Numbered from the stretch's first letter, positions 1 through 7,128 are shown. The stretch: DNA of 14,167 nucleotides from Treponema sp. (GCA_017613485.1 JAGADS010000150.1:1-14167), one strand, 5' to 3'. Translations and numbers: made by a program. Notes: generated by a model from the letters alone, not told the origin.

Positions 1-1116
1 CTTCCACCGGAAAAAATTGAGTATTCAGTTGGAAAACAGGCACAGGATGCACACGAGGCAATCCGTCCGACCTATGTAAAGTATACCCCAGACAGCGTAA
101 AGGAGTATTTAAGCCGTGATCAGCTGCGTCTTTACTCAATTATATGGGAACGCTTTGTATCAAGCCAGATGAACAATGCCAAGACAAAGACAACTTCCGT
201 TGACATAAGGGCAGGAGAGGCTGTGTTCCGTGTATCTGCCTCAAAACTCTCCGAGAAAGGCTTTTACTGTGTGATGAAGACTCTCTCATCCAAGGAAGAG
301 GTAAGCGGTAATCTTCCAACCCTGAAAGTCGGGGAAAAACTCGAAAGCTCTGATTTTTATCCTGAGCAGCATTTCACACAGGGACCTGCAAGGTATACGG
401 ACGCATCAATAGTCAAGACTCTTGAGGAAAAGGGAATAGGACGTCCTTCAACTTATGCTCCGATTATCTCCGTTCTTCTGGACAGGTATTATGTCACCCG
501 CGTAAACAGGCAGCTTGTACCGACCCAGCTTGGAAGAATCATCTGCCGCATTCTTGTTGAGTCATTCCCGGATGTAATCAACGAGCAGTTTACCTCTGAT
601 GTAGAGGATAATCTTGATAAGGTTGAGCAGAACAGCCTTGTGTGGAATAGCATGATAGCTGATTTCTACAATCCTTTCATCGCACAGGTTGACAAAGTGA
701 TGGACACCCAGGAAAGCCTCAAGGGCTCTCTTGATGAGCAGACCGACAAGGTATGTGAGAAATGCGGAAAGCCGATGGTAAAGAAACTCGGTCGTTTCGG
801 TTATTTCCTTGCCTGCTCAGGTTTCCCGGAATGTCACAATACAAGGAGCATACCTCTTGCAAAATGTCCGCGTCCCGGATGCAACGGTGAGATTGTCGCA
901 AGAAAGACAAAGGGCAGGGGAAAAGAGTTCTACGGCTGTACAAATTATCCTGAATGTGACTTCATCACCCATTTCAAGCCCATAGACGTATACTGTCCTA
1001 AATGCGGCTGGTTCATGGTGGAAAAGTATGACAAGAAAAACGGTGCGTACAAGAGCTGCATAAACCCCGACTGCGATTACCTGCATTCCGCTGACGGTGA
1101 GCCTGAGGAAAAGTAA
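1..1116 (+). CDS. topA: DNA topoisomerase I, C-terminal part (5' end outside window)
   Basis: Type IA topoisomerase that relaxes negative supercoils by cutting and passing single strands. The reading frame is open from base 1 and gives 371 residues to the TAA at 1114-1116. The fragment starts just before the family motif AQDAHEAIRPT (about residues 14-24) and contains EKGIGRPSTYAPII (about 143-156), both characteristic of bacterial TopA. The catalytic tyrosine lies upstream of the window in this family, so it cannot be checked. The tail carries three four-cysteine zinc ribbons: Cys252/255/272/278, Cys289/294/313/319 and Cys332/335/353/358, with all twelve cysteines present. These ribbons bind single-stranded DNA in known TopA proteins. 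The first ATG visible inside the window (169) is internal and not the start. The next gene in the same direction is a Xer recombinase, an order I recall from T. pallidum (topA–codV). Identity is very secure. Confidence 0.97.
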   Translation, partial: LPPEKIEYSVGKQAQDAHEAIRPTYVKYTPDSVKEYLSRDQLRLYSIIWERFVSSQMNNAKTKTTSVDIRAGEAVFRVSASKLSEKGFYCVMKTLSSKEEVSGNLPTLKVGEKLESSDFYPEQHFTQGPARYTDASIVKTLEEKGIGRPSTYAPIISVLLDRYYVTRVNRQLVPTQLGRIICRILVESFPDVINEQFTSDVEDNLDKVEQNSLVWNSMIADFYNPFIAQVDKVMDTQESLKGSLDEQTDKVCEKCGKPMVKKLGRFGYFLACSGFPECHNTRSIPLAKCPRPGCNGEIVARKTKGRGKEFYGCTNYPECDFITHFKPIDVYCPKCGWFMVEKYDKKNGAYKSCINPDCDYLHSADGEPEEK

Positions 1117-1170
1117 AGGGCATCTCGAAAAACTCATTTTCAATGTTTTTTTCGAATGCCTGTCGAGTTT

Positions 1171-1194
1171 AAAAGCCCGAAATTGCGGGCTTTT
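1171..1194 (+). terminator. Probable topA terminator hairpin
   Basis: GC core GCCCG/CGGGC with a six-base loop, flanked by AAAA on the left and TTTT on the right, 54 bases after the topA stop. It is the centre of a longer perfect 13-bp inverted repeat (arms 1167-1179 and 1186-1198). The A-tract/GC stem/T-tract form suits intrinsic termination in either direction. The T-tract is only four long, so efficiency is uncertain. Confidence 0.6.
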
Positions 1195-1216
1195 AAACGT
1201 CGCGTTTTCAAAGTTA

Positions 1217-1242
1217 CCTCGAAAAACTGAAGTTTTTCGAGG
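1217..1242. repeat. Perfect 12-bp palindrome in the topA–xerC spacer
   Basis: Arms CCTCGAAAAACT (1217-1228) and its exact reverse complement (1231-1242) are separated by two bases; folded as RNA this gives an 11-bp stem with a TGAA loop. The sequence CTCGAAAAACT also occurs 94 bases upstream (1124-1134) as a direct repeat. That copy can therefore pair with the same right arm (1231-1241), so two exclusive folds are possible. Its function is unknown: it could be a second terminator, a transcript-stabilising stem or a scrap of a dispersed repeat. Confidence 0.7.
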
Positions 1243-1263
1243 TCTCCTAAAAGAAGCCTGACA

Positions 1264-1289
1264 TTCCTCCGATAATGCTTGTGGAGGAA
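1264..1289 (+). promoter_or_regulatory. Hairpin sequestering the xerC ribosome binding site
   Basis: TTCCTCC (1264-1270) is the exact reverse complement of GGAGGAA (1283-1289), which contains the Shine-Dalgarno sequence for the ATG at 1293. The 7-bp stem has a 12-base loop (1271-1282), and that loop contains the upstream in-frame ATG at 1275. If it forms in the mRNA, ribosome access to the main start would be reduced. The pairing is visible in the sequence; the control is inferred. Confidence 0.5.
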
Positions 1290-1292
1290 AAT

Positions 1293-2234
1293 ATGGCTTT
1301 ATCTGAACAACAGACTCTGATCCTGAAAGATGCAGTAGATGAGTACATTCTATATATTCAGACAGTGCGGGCTTATTCTCCAAACACCGTAACAGGCTAC
1401 AGGGAGGATTTTAAGCATCTTTTTGCCGTTGTCCCAGAAAACACCCCTGTAACAGAGGTAAGTCTTGTCATGCTCAGGAACTGCATTGCAAAGATGAGCC
1501 GCAAGAAGTATTCAATTACCTCGATAAACCGCTTTATATCAGCATGCCGTGGCCTTTTTGCCTACTGCAAGAAATTCTCTTACGTTCAAAACAATGTCTG
1601 CCTGGAGCTTAAAACCCTGAAGACACCTAAACACCTTCCAAAATTCATGACTCAGGCCGAGGTTGATGAGCTATGTCAGGAGCCTGAAAAAAAGGAGCTT
1701 TTGTGGGAAACCCGCGACAAGGCGCTTTTTGAGATGCTTTATTCCTCAGGTTGCCGTGTAGGAGAAATTGCGGGCTTATGCATTACGGATTTGACCCCGG
1801 ATCATTCATCTGCCGTTGTAACAGGCAAGGGACAGAAATCCAGGCGTGTATATTTTGAGGAAGACGCAAGGAATGCCCTTAACCTATATCTTAAGGACAG
1901 GAATGAGCGTTTCCCGGCGGCATCTCTTACTGGTAGCTCAACCGTAGAGCAGGTTTTTTTGAGCCAGAAAGGACTTCCTCTTACAGAGCACGGAATCTGG
2001 TATATTGTAAGCCGCTATACAGGAGCAGAGGGGAGCGGACGACACCTTTCTCCTCATGCATTCCGCCATACTTTTGCAACCGCAATGCTTTCCAACGGGG
2101 CAGACATACGAAGCGTCCAGGAAATGCTTGGACATTCATCTATAAGCACTACACAGCGTTATACCCACGTAACCACAGCCAGACTCAAGGAAGTTTACGC
2201 ACAGGCTTTTCCACATTCAGGAAAAAAAGATTAA
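1293..2234 (+). CDS. xerC: Tyrosine recombinase XerC/XerD
   Basis: Site-specific recombinase of the Xer family, which resolves chromosome dimers at dif during division. The protein is 313 residues, a normal Xer length. Residues about 12-100 form the SAM-like core-binding domain; the catalytic domain follows from about 115. The full catalytic set is visible: Arg155 (SSGCRVGEIAG), Lys179 (VTGKGQKSRR), His255 and Arg258 (SPHAFRHTFAT), His281 (EMLGHSS) and nucleophile Tyr290 (TTQRYTHV). I chose the ATG at 1293 because GGAGG lies five bases upstream. An in-frame ATG at 1275 would add six residues but has no ribosome binding site. Position directly after topA matches T. pallidum codV/xerC as I recall it. 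XerC and XerD cannot be told apart with certainty by eye. No phage or integron genes are nearby, which favours a housekeeping role. Confidence 0.93.
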   Translation: MALSEQQTLILKDAVDEYILYIQTVRAYSPNTVTGYREDFKHLFAVVPENTPVTEVSLVMLRNCIAKMSRKKYSITSINRFISACRGLFAYCKKFSYVQNNVCLELKTLKTPKHLPKFMTQAEVDELCQEPEKKELLWETRDKALFEMLYSSGCRVGEIAGLCITDLTPDHSSAVVTGKGQKSRRVYFEEDARNALNLYLKDRNERFPAASLTGSSTVEQVFLSQKGLPLTEHGIWYIVSRYTGAEGSGRHLSPHAFRHTFATAMLSNGADIRSVQEMLGHSSISTTQRYTHVTTARLKEVYAQAFPHSGKKD

Positions 2235-2241
2235 AAAGCCT

Positions 2242-2274
2242 TTGCAAAATCAAAAATTTGCATTATCTTATACA
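2242..2274 (+). promoter_or_regulatory. Possible promoter just before the 2281 gene
   Basis: The gene starting at 2281 has no Shine-Dalgarno sequence. TATACA (2269-2274) ends six bases before its ATG. An alternative pair is TTGCAA (2242-2247), 16 bases, TATCTT (2264-2269). Either would give a leader of only a few bases. Both boxes are imperfect, so this is tentative. It resembles the spacing seen before the minus-strand genes starting at 8429 and 11919. Confidence 0.35.
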
Positions 2275-2280
2275 TTATAG

Positions 2281-3750
2281 ATGAATATCAAAATACAGGC
2301 GCTAGTAGATAAATTCCTCAGATCCTGCTGCAACCGTTTTACGGCACATGATATGGCAAAATTCTTCCACAGTATCGGCGTGTCGTTCAATGACAAGGAA
2401 AGTGCAGAATATCTAAGTAACTGTCCCTGGGTGTTTGCGCTTGAAGACGGTATGTACATGACAAGGGCAGGAGCTTTTACGGGTGAGGTGTTCAGCATTA
2501 AGCCCACAGCGGAGGAATACGAGCAGAGAATTTTGATTCCAGGCTCTAGGTGCATTCCCTTTGTTGACAGCGAGATGCTTTCTTCTTCCCTGGTTTTTTA
2601 TTCAGGCGGCAGAAAACTTAAGTCCAAGACCGGAGTATTTGACAGTGACCTTGCGATAGACATGTTCATAATGTACGGAGAAGAATATGCCCCCCAGTAC
2701 ATTGCAGCCGATCCAGCCAACGAGACTATAGACATGGTTTCCCGGGATTTTGAGCTTCCAAATAAAGTTCAGCTTACAGGAATCGATCTTACCCCTCTTA
2801 TTGAAAGACAGAGCCTCCAGAAGGGAGACAGGCTTCTTTGCTCAGTAACTGACTGGGATTTAGGTCATATAAATGTAGTAATCCTGCATGACGGTGACAA
2901 TACATTTGACCGTGGTTTTGACGGCAGTGCAAGACTCAACTGGTACCGTGTGCTGGAAGAGGCCTTAACCGAAAGTTTTGAGCGTCTGGGACCATGCGGA
3001 TCTCTTGAGGAACAGCTTGCAAATGTGTTTTTTGAGAATATGGACACACTCTGTATGCCTCTGTGCGGTTCCTTTGAGGAATACCTTAAGCGCTATGCAA
3101 AAAATGTAGGACTTGAGCATTTTGGAGTGGAGACACGCCTGTGGTACAAGGGAAAGGATGTGCCTGCCGTGGGGCCATGGAATGCAGATGACCTTGACTT
3201 CATGGACAAAAAGAGGTATACGCCTGGCAATGTTCTTCTTCCGTTTACAATACCCGACGATGTCATGGAGCAGTATGTCGTGGACATGCATTTCAGCCGG
3301 AATGTTGACTATAAAAAACTCCTGCAGAAGATGTATCCGCATGATTATGTATTCCATAAAGATGAAAAATCATATATACTGTGGCAGATAAAAGATATTG
3401 ATGATTATATAGCCAAAGAGTATAATTGGTTTGCTGATCAAAAGGCAGGTCCTGTCCGCAGGGAGGCGCTTGAGCTCTTTTCAAAGGTGAACGCGCTTGT
3501 CTATGAGGTTGACTGTTCTTCTGAGTCGATAAAGCAGTTTCCCCAGCAGGAGCTTGTGATTCTTACCCAGCTGTACAGTCATCTTTACCGTATACTTCAG
3601 TCTTTCAATGATATAGAGAGTCTTGAGCGAGATGCGGATGCACTTTTGCTTTCTCTTGACGGAATGGACTGGAATTTTGAGGACATAAGGGGCCCCCTGG
3701 AAGCAGCGGTTGAATCCCAGAGACGGAATAGATTTAAGGTTGTTAGATAG
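2281..3750 (+). CDS. Conserved-looking hypothetical protein, first gene of the ptsN–tkt run
   Basis: I do not recognise this 489-residue protein. It has no signal peptide or membrane segment, so it is probably cytoplasmic. The first 75 residues (RFTAHDMAKFF, then CPWVFALEDGMYMTRAG) read like a small winged-helix module: helices followed by a strand pair. That is an impression from the pattern, not a family match. The middle (about 160-230) is rich in beta-strand patterns, and the C-terminal third (about 385-480) looks helical, with acidic and leucine-rich stretches. The start at 2281 is the first ATG of the frame and is preceded by AT-rich DNA without a ribosome binding site; the next Met (residue 25) also lacks one. 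The stop is 18 bases before the ptsN start, implying co-transcription with ptsN and tkt. A regulatory role would fit the N-terminal module and the neighbours, but this is speculation. Confidence 0.85.
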   Translation: MNIKIQALVDKFLRSCCNRFTAHDMAKFFHSIGVSFNDKESAEYLSNCPWVFALEDGMYMTRAGAFTGEVFSIKPTAEEYEQRILIPGSRCIPFVDSEMLSSSLVFYSGGRKLKSKTGVFDSDLAIDMFIMYGEEYAPQYIAADPANETIDMVSRDFELPNKVQLTGIDLTPLIERQSLQKGDRLLCSVTDWDLGHINVVILHDGDNTFDRGFDGSARLNWYRVLEEALTESFERLGPCGSLEEQLANVFFENMDTLCMPLCGSFEEYLKRYAKNVGLEHFGVETRLWYKGKDVPAVGPWNADDLDFMDKKRYTPGNVLLPFTIPDDVMEQYVVDMHFSRNVDYKKLLQKMYPHDYVFHKDEKSYILWQIKDIDDYIAKEYNWFADQKAGPVRREALELFSKVNALVYEVDCSSESIKQFPQQELVILTQLYSHLYRILQSFNDIESLERDADALLLSLDGMDWNFEDIRGPLEAAVESQRRNRFKVVR

Positions 3751-3768
3751 ACAATGGAGGAATGACAG

Positions 3769-4236
3769 ATGTTAATGGAGAATACCCTCGGCGGGTTGAT
3801 AAGAAACGGCGGTGTTTTTGCTGATGTTGAGGGAAAGACACCAGAGGAGATATTCAATAAAGTATGCAGGGAAGTTGATTTTCCTGAGGATTTTGACACA
3901 GATGCACTTATAAGCGAGCTTGTTGAGCGTGAGAAGATTCTTAGTACGGCTGTTGGAAACGGCATTGCAATTCCGCACCCGAGAAAATCCATGGTAAAGG
4001 AAGATGTCGACCAGCGGATCATCGTGTGTTATCTTAAGAAACCGATTGACATGTCTTCCCCAGATGAGCGCAAAGTTTCCGTTATGTTCATCCTTCTTAC
4101 AAAATCAACACAGTTTCACCTGCAGATTCTTTCCGACCTTGCAAAACTGATTCATCAGGAAGATTTCAGGAAATTTCTGGATACAAAACCAAATATGGAC
4201 AGCCTTGTGGAAAAAATAAGTACACTGGTTGTCTGA
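3769..4236 (+). CDS. ptsN: PTS EIIA component, fructose/nitrogen-regulatory type
   Basis: A phosphocarrier protein of the EIIA(Fru/Ntr) family, 155 residues, the usual size for a stand-alone EIIA(Ntr). The phospho-accepting histidine is His70 within LSTAVGNGIAIPHPR, the family signature. A second family block, HLQILSDLAKLIHQEDFRKFL in two parts, lies near residues 111-131. In this family the histidine receives phosphate from HPr. With no EIIB or EIIC next to it, the protein is more likely a regulator than a sugar transporter part. GGAGG (3756-3760) lies eight bases before the ATG at 3769, which decides that start over the in-frame ATG at 3775. It sits between the 489-residue unknown and tkt with short gaps, so it is probably translated from the same mRNA. 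Spirochaetes such as T. pallidum keep EIIA(Ntr) proteins with EI, HPr and HPr kinase but no complete sugar PTS, which fits. Confidence 0.9.
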   Translation: MLMENTLGGLIRNGGVFADVEGKTPEEIFNKVCREVDFPEDFDTDALISELVEREKILSTAVGNGIAIPHPRKSMVKEDVDQRIIVCYLKKPIDMSSPDERKVSVMFILLTKSTQFHLQILSDLAKLIHQEDFRKFLDTKPNMDSLVEKISTLVV

Positions 4237-4252
4237 GTTAAGGAGTTAAGAT

Positions 4253-6214
4253 ATGAATAACAATGCACTTGAAGCCACCGCGCTTTCTGTACGCAGTCTT
4301 TCAATGGATGCCATTCAAAAGGCAAAATCAGGTCACCCGGGACTTCCTCTGGGTGCAGCAGAACTTGCATCAGTCCTTTACGGCGAGATAATGAAGCATA
4401 ATCCTGCCGATTCATCATGGGTTGACAGGGACCGCTTTGTTCTTTCTGCAGGTCACGGCTCTATGCTGCTTTATTCAATCCTGCACATTGCCGGTTACAA
4501 GGTTTCAATGGATGATATAAAGACATTCCGTCAGGTTGGATCAAAATGTCCTGGTCACCCGGAAAAGGGAATCACAGACGGTGTAGAGAATACATCAGGT
4601 CCTCTTGGACAGGGTGTCGCACTTGCAGTAGGTATGGCAATAGCTGAGTCCATGCTTGCCGCAAGGTTCAATACTCCATCACACAAAATCGTGGATCACT
4701 ACACATATTCTCTGGTTGGAGAAGGCTGTCTTGAAGAGGGTGTTTCATCTGAGGCATGTTCACTGGCAGGTACATTAAAGCTCAACAAGCTGATTGTTTT
4801 CTATGACGAGAACAAGATTTCAATTGACGGTAACACAGACATCACATTTGCAGAGGACATCCAGAAGCGCTATGAGGCATACGGATGGTTCGTGCTCCGC
4901 GGCTCAATGTACAACATGAAGGAGATCGCTGACCTTGTAAACATCGCAAAGAATCAGGATAAGCCAGCACTCATCATCTTAAAGTCAGTCATCGGTAAGG
5001 GTGCTCCAAAGCAGGGAACCGCAGACGTACACGGTGCTCCTCTTGGAGACGAAGGCTGTGCAGAAGCCAAAAAGACACTCGGACTTCCTGAGGACAAGCA
5101 GTTCTATGTTGTTCCTGAGGCATACTCATATTTCGAGGAATACCGCAAGGAATGTGCAAAGAAGCAGGCAGACTGGCAGGCAGATTTTGACGCATGGAGC
5201 AAGGAAAACCCGGATCTCCGCAAGAAGTGGGATGCATTCTGGGCAGGAGAGCCAACAGGAGATGCAGTTGCTCCGACATACAATGTTGGTGACAGCCTTG
5301 CAACACGTGATGCCTCTGGAAAGAGCCTTAACTACATCGCAGACCGCTACCAGTGGCTCGTTGGCGGTTCAGCAGACCTCCAGGGACCAAACAAGACAAA
5401 GGTAAAGAACGACGACGGAACATACAGTGCAGATAACCGCAAGGGACGCACAATCGAATACGGTATCCGTGAATTTGCAATGAGCCAGGTCATGTCTGGA
5501 ATCAACCTGCATGGTGGTCTCCGTGCATTCGGTGCAACATTCCTCGTATTCAGCGACTACCTGCGCCCGTCACTCCGCGTTGCAGCATTGAGCAAGCTTC
5601 CAAACATCTACGTATTCACACACGATTCAATCTATGTTGGAGAAGACGGACCTACACATCAGCCAATCGAGACTCTCGCCGCACTCCGCTGTATCCCGAA
5701 CGTACAGGTTATCCGCCCGGGTGATGCAGAGGAATCACAGCTGGCATGGGAAATGGCAGCCGCAAGCAAGGATCATCCGGTATGTATGGCATTCAGCCGC
5801 CAGGGCCTTGCAGTATATCCAAAGGCAGACAAGGACTGGAAGAAGACAGCTCTCAAGGGAGCCTATGTCGTACAGGACGGTGGAGCAAAGCCGGAGATTA
5901 CTGTTCTTGCAACAGGCTCAGAAGTAGGCATGGCACTCGAAGCCGCAAAGATTTCCGGAAAGAATGTCCGCGTTGTATCAATCATCGACAAGACATTGTT
6001 CGAGAAGCAGGACGAGTCATTCCGCTCAAGCATCATCGGAAGTTCACCACGCATCGTTGTAGCAGAAGCCGGTTGCCGCTATGGATGGGAAGGCTATGCA
6101 AAGAAAGAGGACCTGTTCACACTTGACAACTTCGGTGAGTCAGGACCTGCAGCCAAGGTAGCGGAGTTCTTCCACTTTACCGCCGCTGATTTTGCAAAGG
6201 TACTTGCAAGATAA
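4253..6214 (+). CDS. tkt: Transketolase
   Basis: Thiamine-diphosphate enzyme of the non-oxidative pentose phosphate pathway, moving two-carbon units between ketose and aldose phosphates. The 653 residues match the full length of bacterial transketolases. Visible landmarks are SGHPGLPLG with His28, SAGHGS with His68, the TPP/metal motif beginning GEGCLEEG at 156 and ending near Asn187 (DENKISIDG), the catalytic glutamate Glu407 in EYGIREFAM, THDSI with His457, and GPTHQP with His469. The first motif glycine pair holds Glu157 where most family members have Asp, a metal ligand in known structures. AAGGAG (4240-4245) is seven bases before the ATG. It follows ptsN by 16 bases and probably ends the operon. 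Codon choice is narrow (many gca, aca, aag, cgc), as expected for a highly expressed gene. Confidence 0.97.
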   Translation: MNNNALEATALSVRSLSMDAIQKAKSGHPGLPLGAAELASVLYGEIMKHNPADSSWVDRDRFVLSAGHGSMLLYSILHIAGYKVSMDDIKTFRQVGSKCPGHPEKGITDGVENTSGPLGQGVALAVGMAIAESMLAARFNTPSHKIVDHYTYSLVGEGCLEEGVSSEACSLAGTLKLNKLIVFYDENKISIDGNTDITFAEDIQKRYEAYGWFVLRGSMYNMKEIADLVNIAKNQDKPALIILKSVIGKGAPKQGTADVHGAPLGDEGCAEAKKTLGLPEDKQFYVVPEAYSYFEEYRKECAKKQADWQADFDAWSKENPDLRKKWDAFWAGEPTGDAVAPTYNVGDSLATRDASGKSLNYIADRYQWLVGGSADLQGPNKTKVKNDDGTYSADNRKGRTIEYGIREFAMSQVMSGINLHGGLRAFGATFLVFSDYLRPSLRVAALSKLPNIYVFTHDSIYVGEDGPTHQPIETLAALRCIPNVQVIRPGDAEESQLAWEMAAASKDHPVCMAFSRQGLAVYPKADKDWKKTALKGAYVVQDGGAKPEITVLATGSEVGMALEAAKISGKNVRVVSIIDKTLFEKQDESFRSSIIGSSPRIVVAEAGCRYGWEGYAKKEDLFTLDNFGESGPAAKVAEFFHFTAADFAKVLAR

Positions 6215-6227
6215 TTATATAGATTGA

Positions 6228-6399
6228 ATGTCGAGTTAGGAACTTTTAATTTAAAAACTGGCTCCCAGCGAGATCTGCCCCGAAAAAAGGCTAGCTAGAA
6301 GCTTCGCTGCTAGTACCCGCACTACGTTTGTGCAGTTTTTTGGGGTTCAGCCTCTCGCTTCCGCCAGTTTTTTCTTTTTAAAGTATTGAAACTCGACAT
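6228..6399. repeat. 172-base nested palindromic element after tkt
   Basis: The ends are perfect inverted repeats, ATGTCGAGTT (6228-6237) and AACTCGACAT (6390-6399). Inside them nest further complementary pairs in the right order: AAAAACTGGC 6253-6262 with 6363-6372; AGCGAGA 6267-6273 with 6353-6359; CTG 6275-6277 with 6348-6350; CCCC 6278-6281 with 6342-6345; AAAAAA 6283-6288 with 6336-6341. The centre branches into two hairpins, CTAGC 6291-6295 with 6309-6313 and GCAC 6319-6322 with 6330-6333. There is no open reading frame of note. The right arm GCCAG followed by T6CT5 could act as the tkt terminator. It could also be a non-autonomous mobile repeat or a structured RNA. The same core TGTCGAGTT occurs at 1161-1169. 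Confidence 0.8.
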
Positions 6400-6412
6400 C
6401 CACTTTAATAAT
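6386..6412 (+). promoter_or_regulatory. Possible promoter for the FliL-like lipoprotein gene
   Basis: TTGAAA (6386-6391) and AATAAT (6407-6412) each match five of six consensus bases, but the spacer is only 15. The -35 box overlaps the right terminal repeat of the palindromic element, so the element may supply part of the promoter. Weak evidence. Confidence 0.3.
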
Positions 6413-6453
6413 GATGAGGACGAGATTTTAGCTACCATAAGAAGGAGTATTTT

Positions 6454-6996
6454 ATGAAGGTAACAACACTAAGAATAATAACCACTATATGCCTCCTGTT
6501 TTTATCATTTAGTTTTGCGAGTTGTCAGGGCAAAGAGGATGATATAGAAACTCTTAAAAACAGAATAAAAGAATTGGAAGCTCAAATCGAGGATCAAAAT
6601 CAAATTATAGTAGATTTGCGTATACAAATTGACAAATCAAATAACGGTCCAATCGGTCAGGTGTATACTACCAAAAGGGAAGTATACGATTGGTTTACTT
6701 CTCTTAACCAAATTCGTACGAGTACAACGGAAGACAATCCTTGTAATGTAATTGTACAACTTGCTTTGGGATATAATAAGGGTGATGAGACAGCTCAAAA
6801 AGAGCTATTAAATCGACGTAATGAAATAACAGATATGCTGAGCAAGTTTTTCTCTGAGCAGACATCAATGGATTTAAAACCTCAAAATGAAGAGCTTTTA
6901 CGACAGACAATCAGAGATCGGATTAATGATGAAATTCTCCAAGACTCATCTATAAGGGATGTTCGATTTACTACATTGGATGTTGTTCAGAAATAA
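6454..6996 (+). CDS. FliL-like domain lipoprotein
   Basis: A 180-residue exported protein. Residues 1-23 form a signal peptide with a basic start and hydrophobic core, ending FASC, so Cys24 is the likely lipidation site; spirochaete lipoboxes are often this relaxed. Residues 29-63 have heptad spacing of Ile and Leu (IETLKNRIKELEAQI) and should form a coiled coil. The C-terminal part (about 97-179) follows the pattern of the FliL periplasmic domain: a strand near NVIVQLALGY, a helix with ELLNRRNEITDMLSKFFS, then ELLRQTIRDRIN and a final strand ending DVRFTTLDVVQ. FliL normally has an N-terminal membrane helix and supports the flagellar stator; here a lipid anchor would replace it. AAGGAG (6442-6447) is six bases before the ATG. 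Hand counts of two 60-base rows give 28% and 33% G+C, against 50% in a tkt row. No other flagellar gene is nearby. The FliL link is by eye and should be treated as probable. Confidence 0.88.
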   Translation: MKVTTLRIITTICLLFLSFSFASCQGKEDDIETLKNRIKELEAQIEDQNQIIVDLRIQIDKSNNGPIGQVYTTKREVYDWFTSLNQIRTSTTEDNPCNVIVQLALGYNKGDETAQKELLNRRNEITDMLSKFFSEQTSMDLKPQNEELLRQTIRDRINDEILQDSSIRDVRFTTLDVVQK

Positions 6997-7108
6997 TTCT
7001 TTCCAACAGTATACAGTATTTATAGTTATAAGTTGCCGTACAGGTTTTTTAATCTTTTCTCACAATAGTGTTCTTCATGAGAATAGTATGAAAAAAACTT
7101 TCTTTAAA

Positions 7109-7128
7109 GAAACGACGTTAGTCGTTTC
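7109..7128 (-). terminator. Hairpin between convergent lipoprotein and dGTPase genes
   Basis: Perfect 8-bp stem GAAACGAC/GTCGTTTC with a four-base loop, 39 bases beyond the dGTPase stop. On the minus strand it is followed by TTTAAAG and then a run of seven T, a fair though imperfect intrinsic terminator. The adjoining bases 7099-7112 are a 14-base palindrome (TTTCTTTAAAGAAA). On the plus strand no T-run follows, so it fits the dGTPase gene better. Confidence 0.45.

Noticed and set aside
1275..1292. ATG at 1275 as the xerC start
   Set aside because: It has no ribosome binding site, while the ATG at 1293 has GGAGG at good spacing. The loop position is noted as a finding instead.
1117..1292. 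CRISPR array in the topA–xerC spacer
   Set aside because: The repeats are inverted and few, spacing is irregular and there are no cas genes.
817..1383. 188-codon minus-strand open frame over the end of topA and the spacer
   Set aside because: It is antisense to the zinc-ribbon region of topA, runs through the hairpin spacer into xerC, and has no protein-like pattern.
1293..2234. xerC as a phage or integron integrase
   Set aside because: No attachment-site duplication, tRNA, excisionase or phage genes are nearby, and the topA neighbour points to housekeeping Xer.
2243..2262. Hairpin TGCAAA/TTTGCA as xerC terminator
   Set aside because: Only a six-base AT-rich stem with an eight-base loop and no T-run; too weak to call.
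6379..6404. Sigma-28 flagellar promoter before the FliL-like gene
   Set aside because: TAAAGTAT (6379-6386) fits the -35 half, but no GCCGATAA-like -10 half occurs at the required distance.
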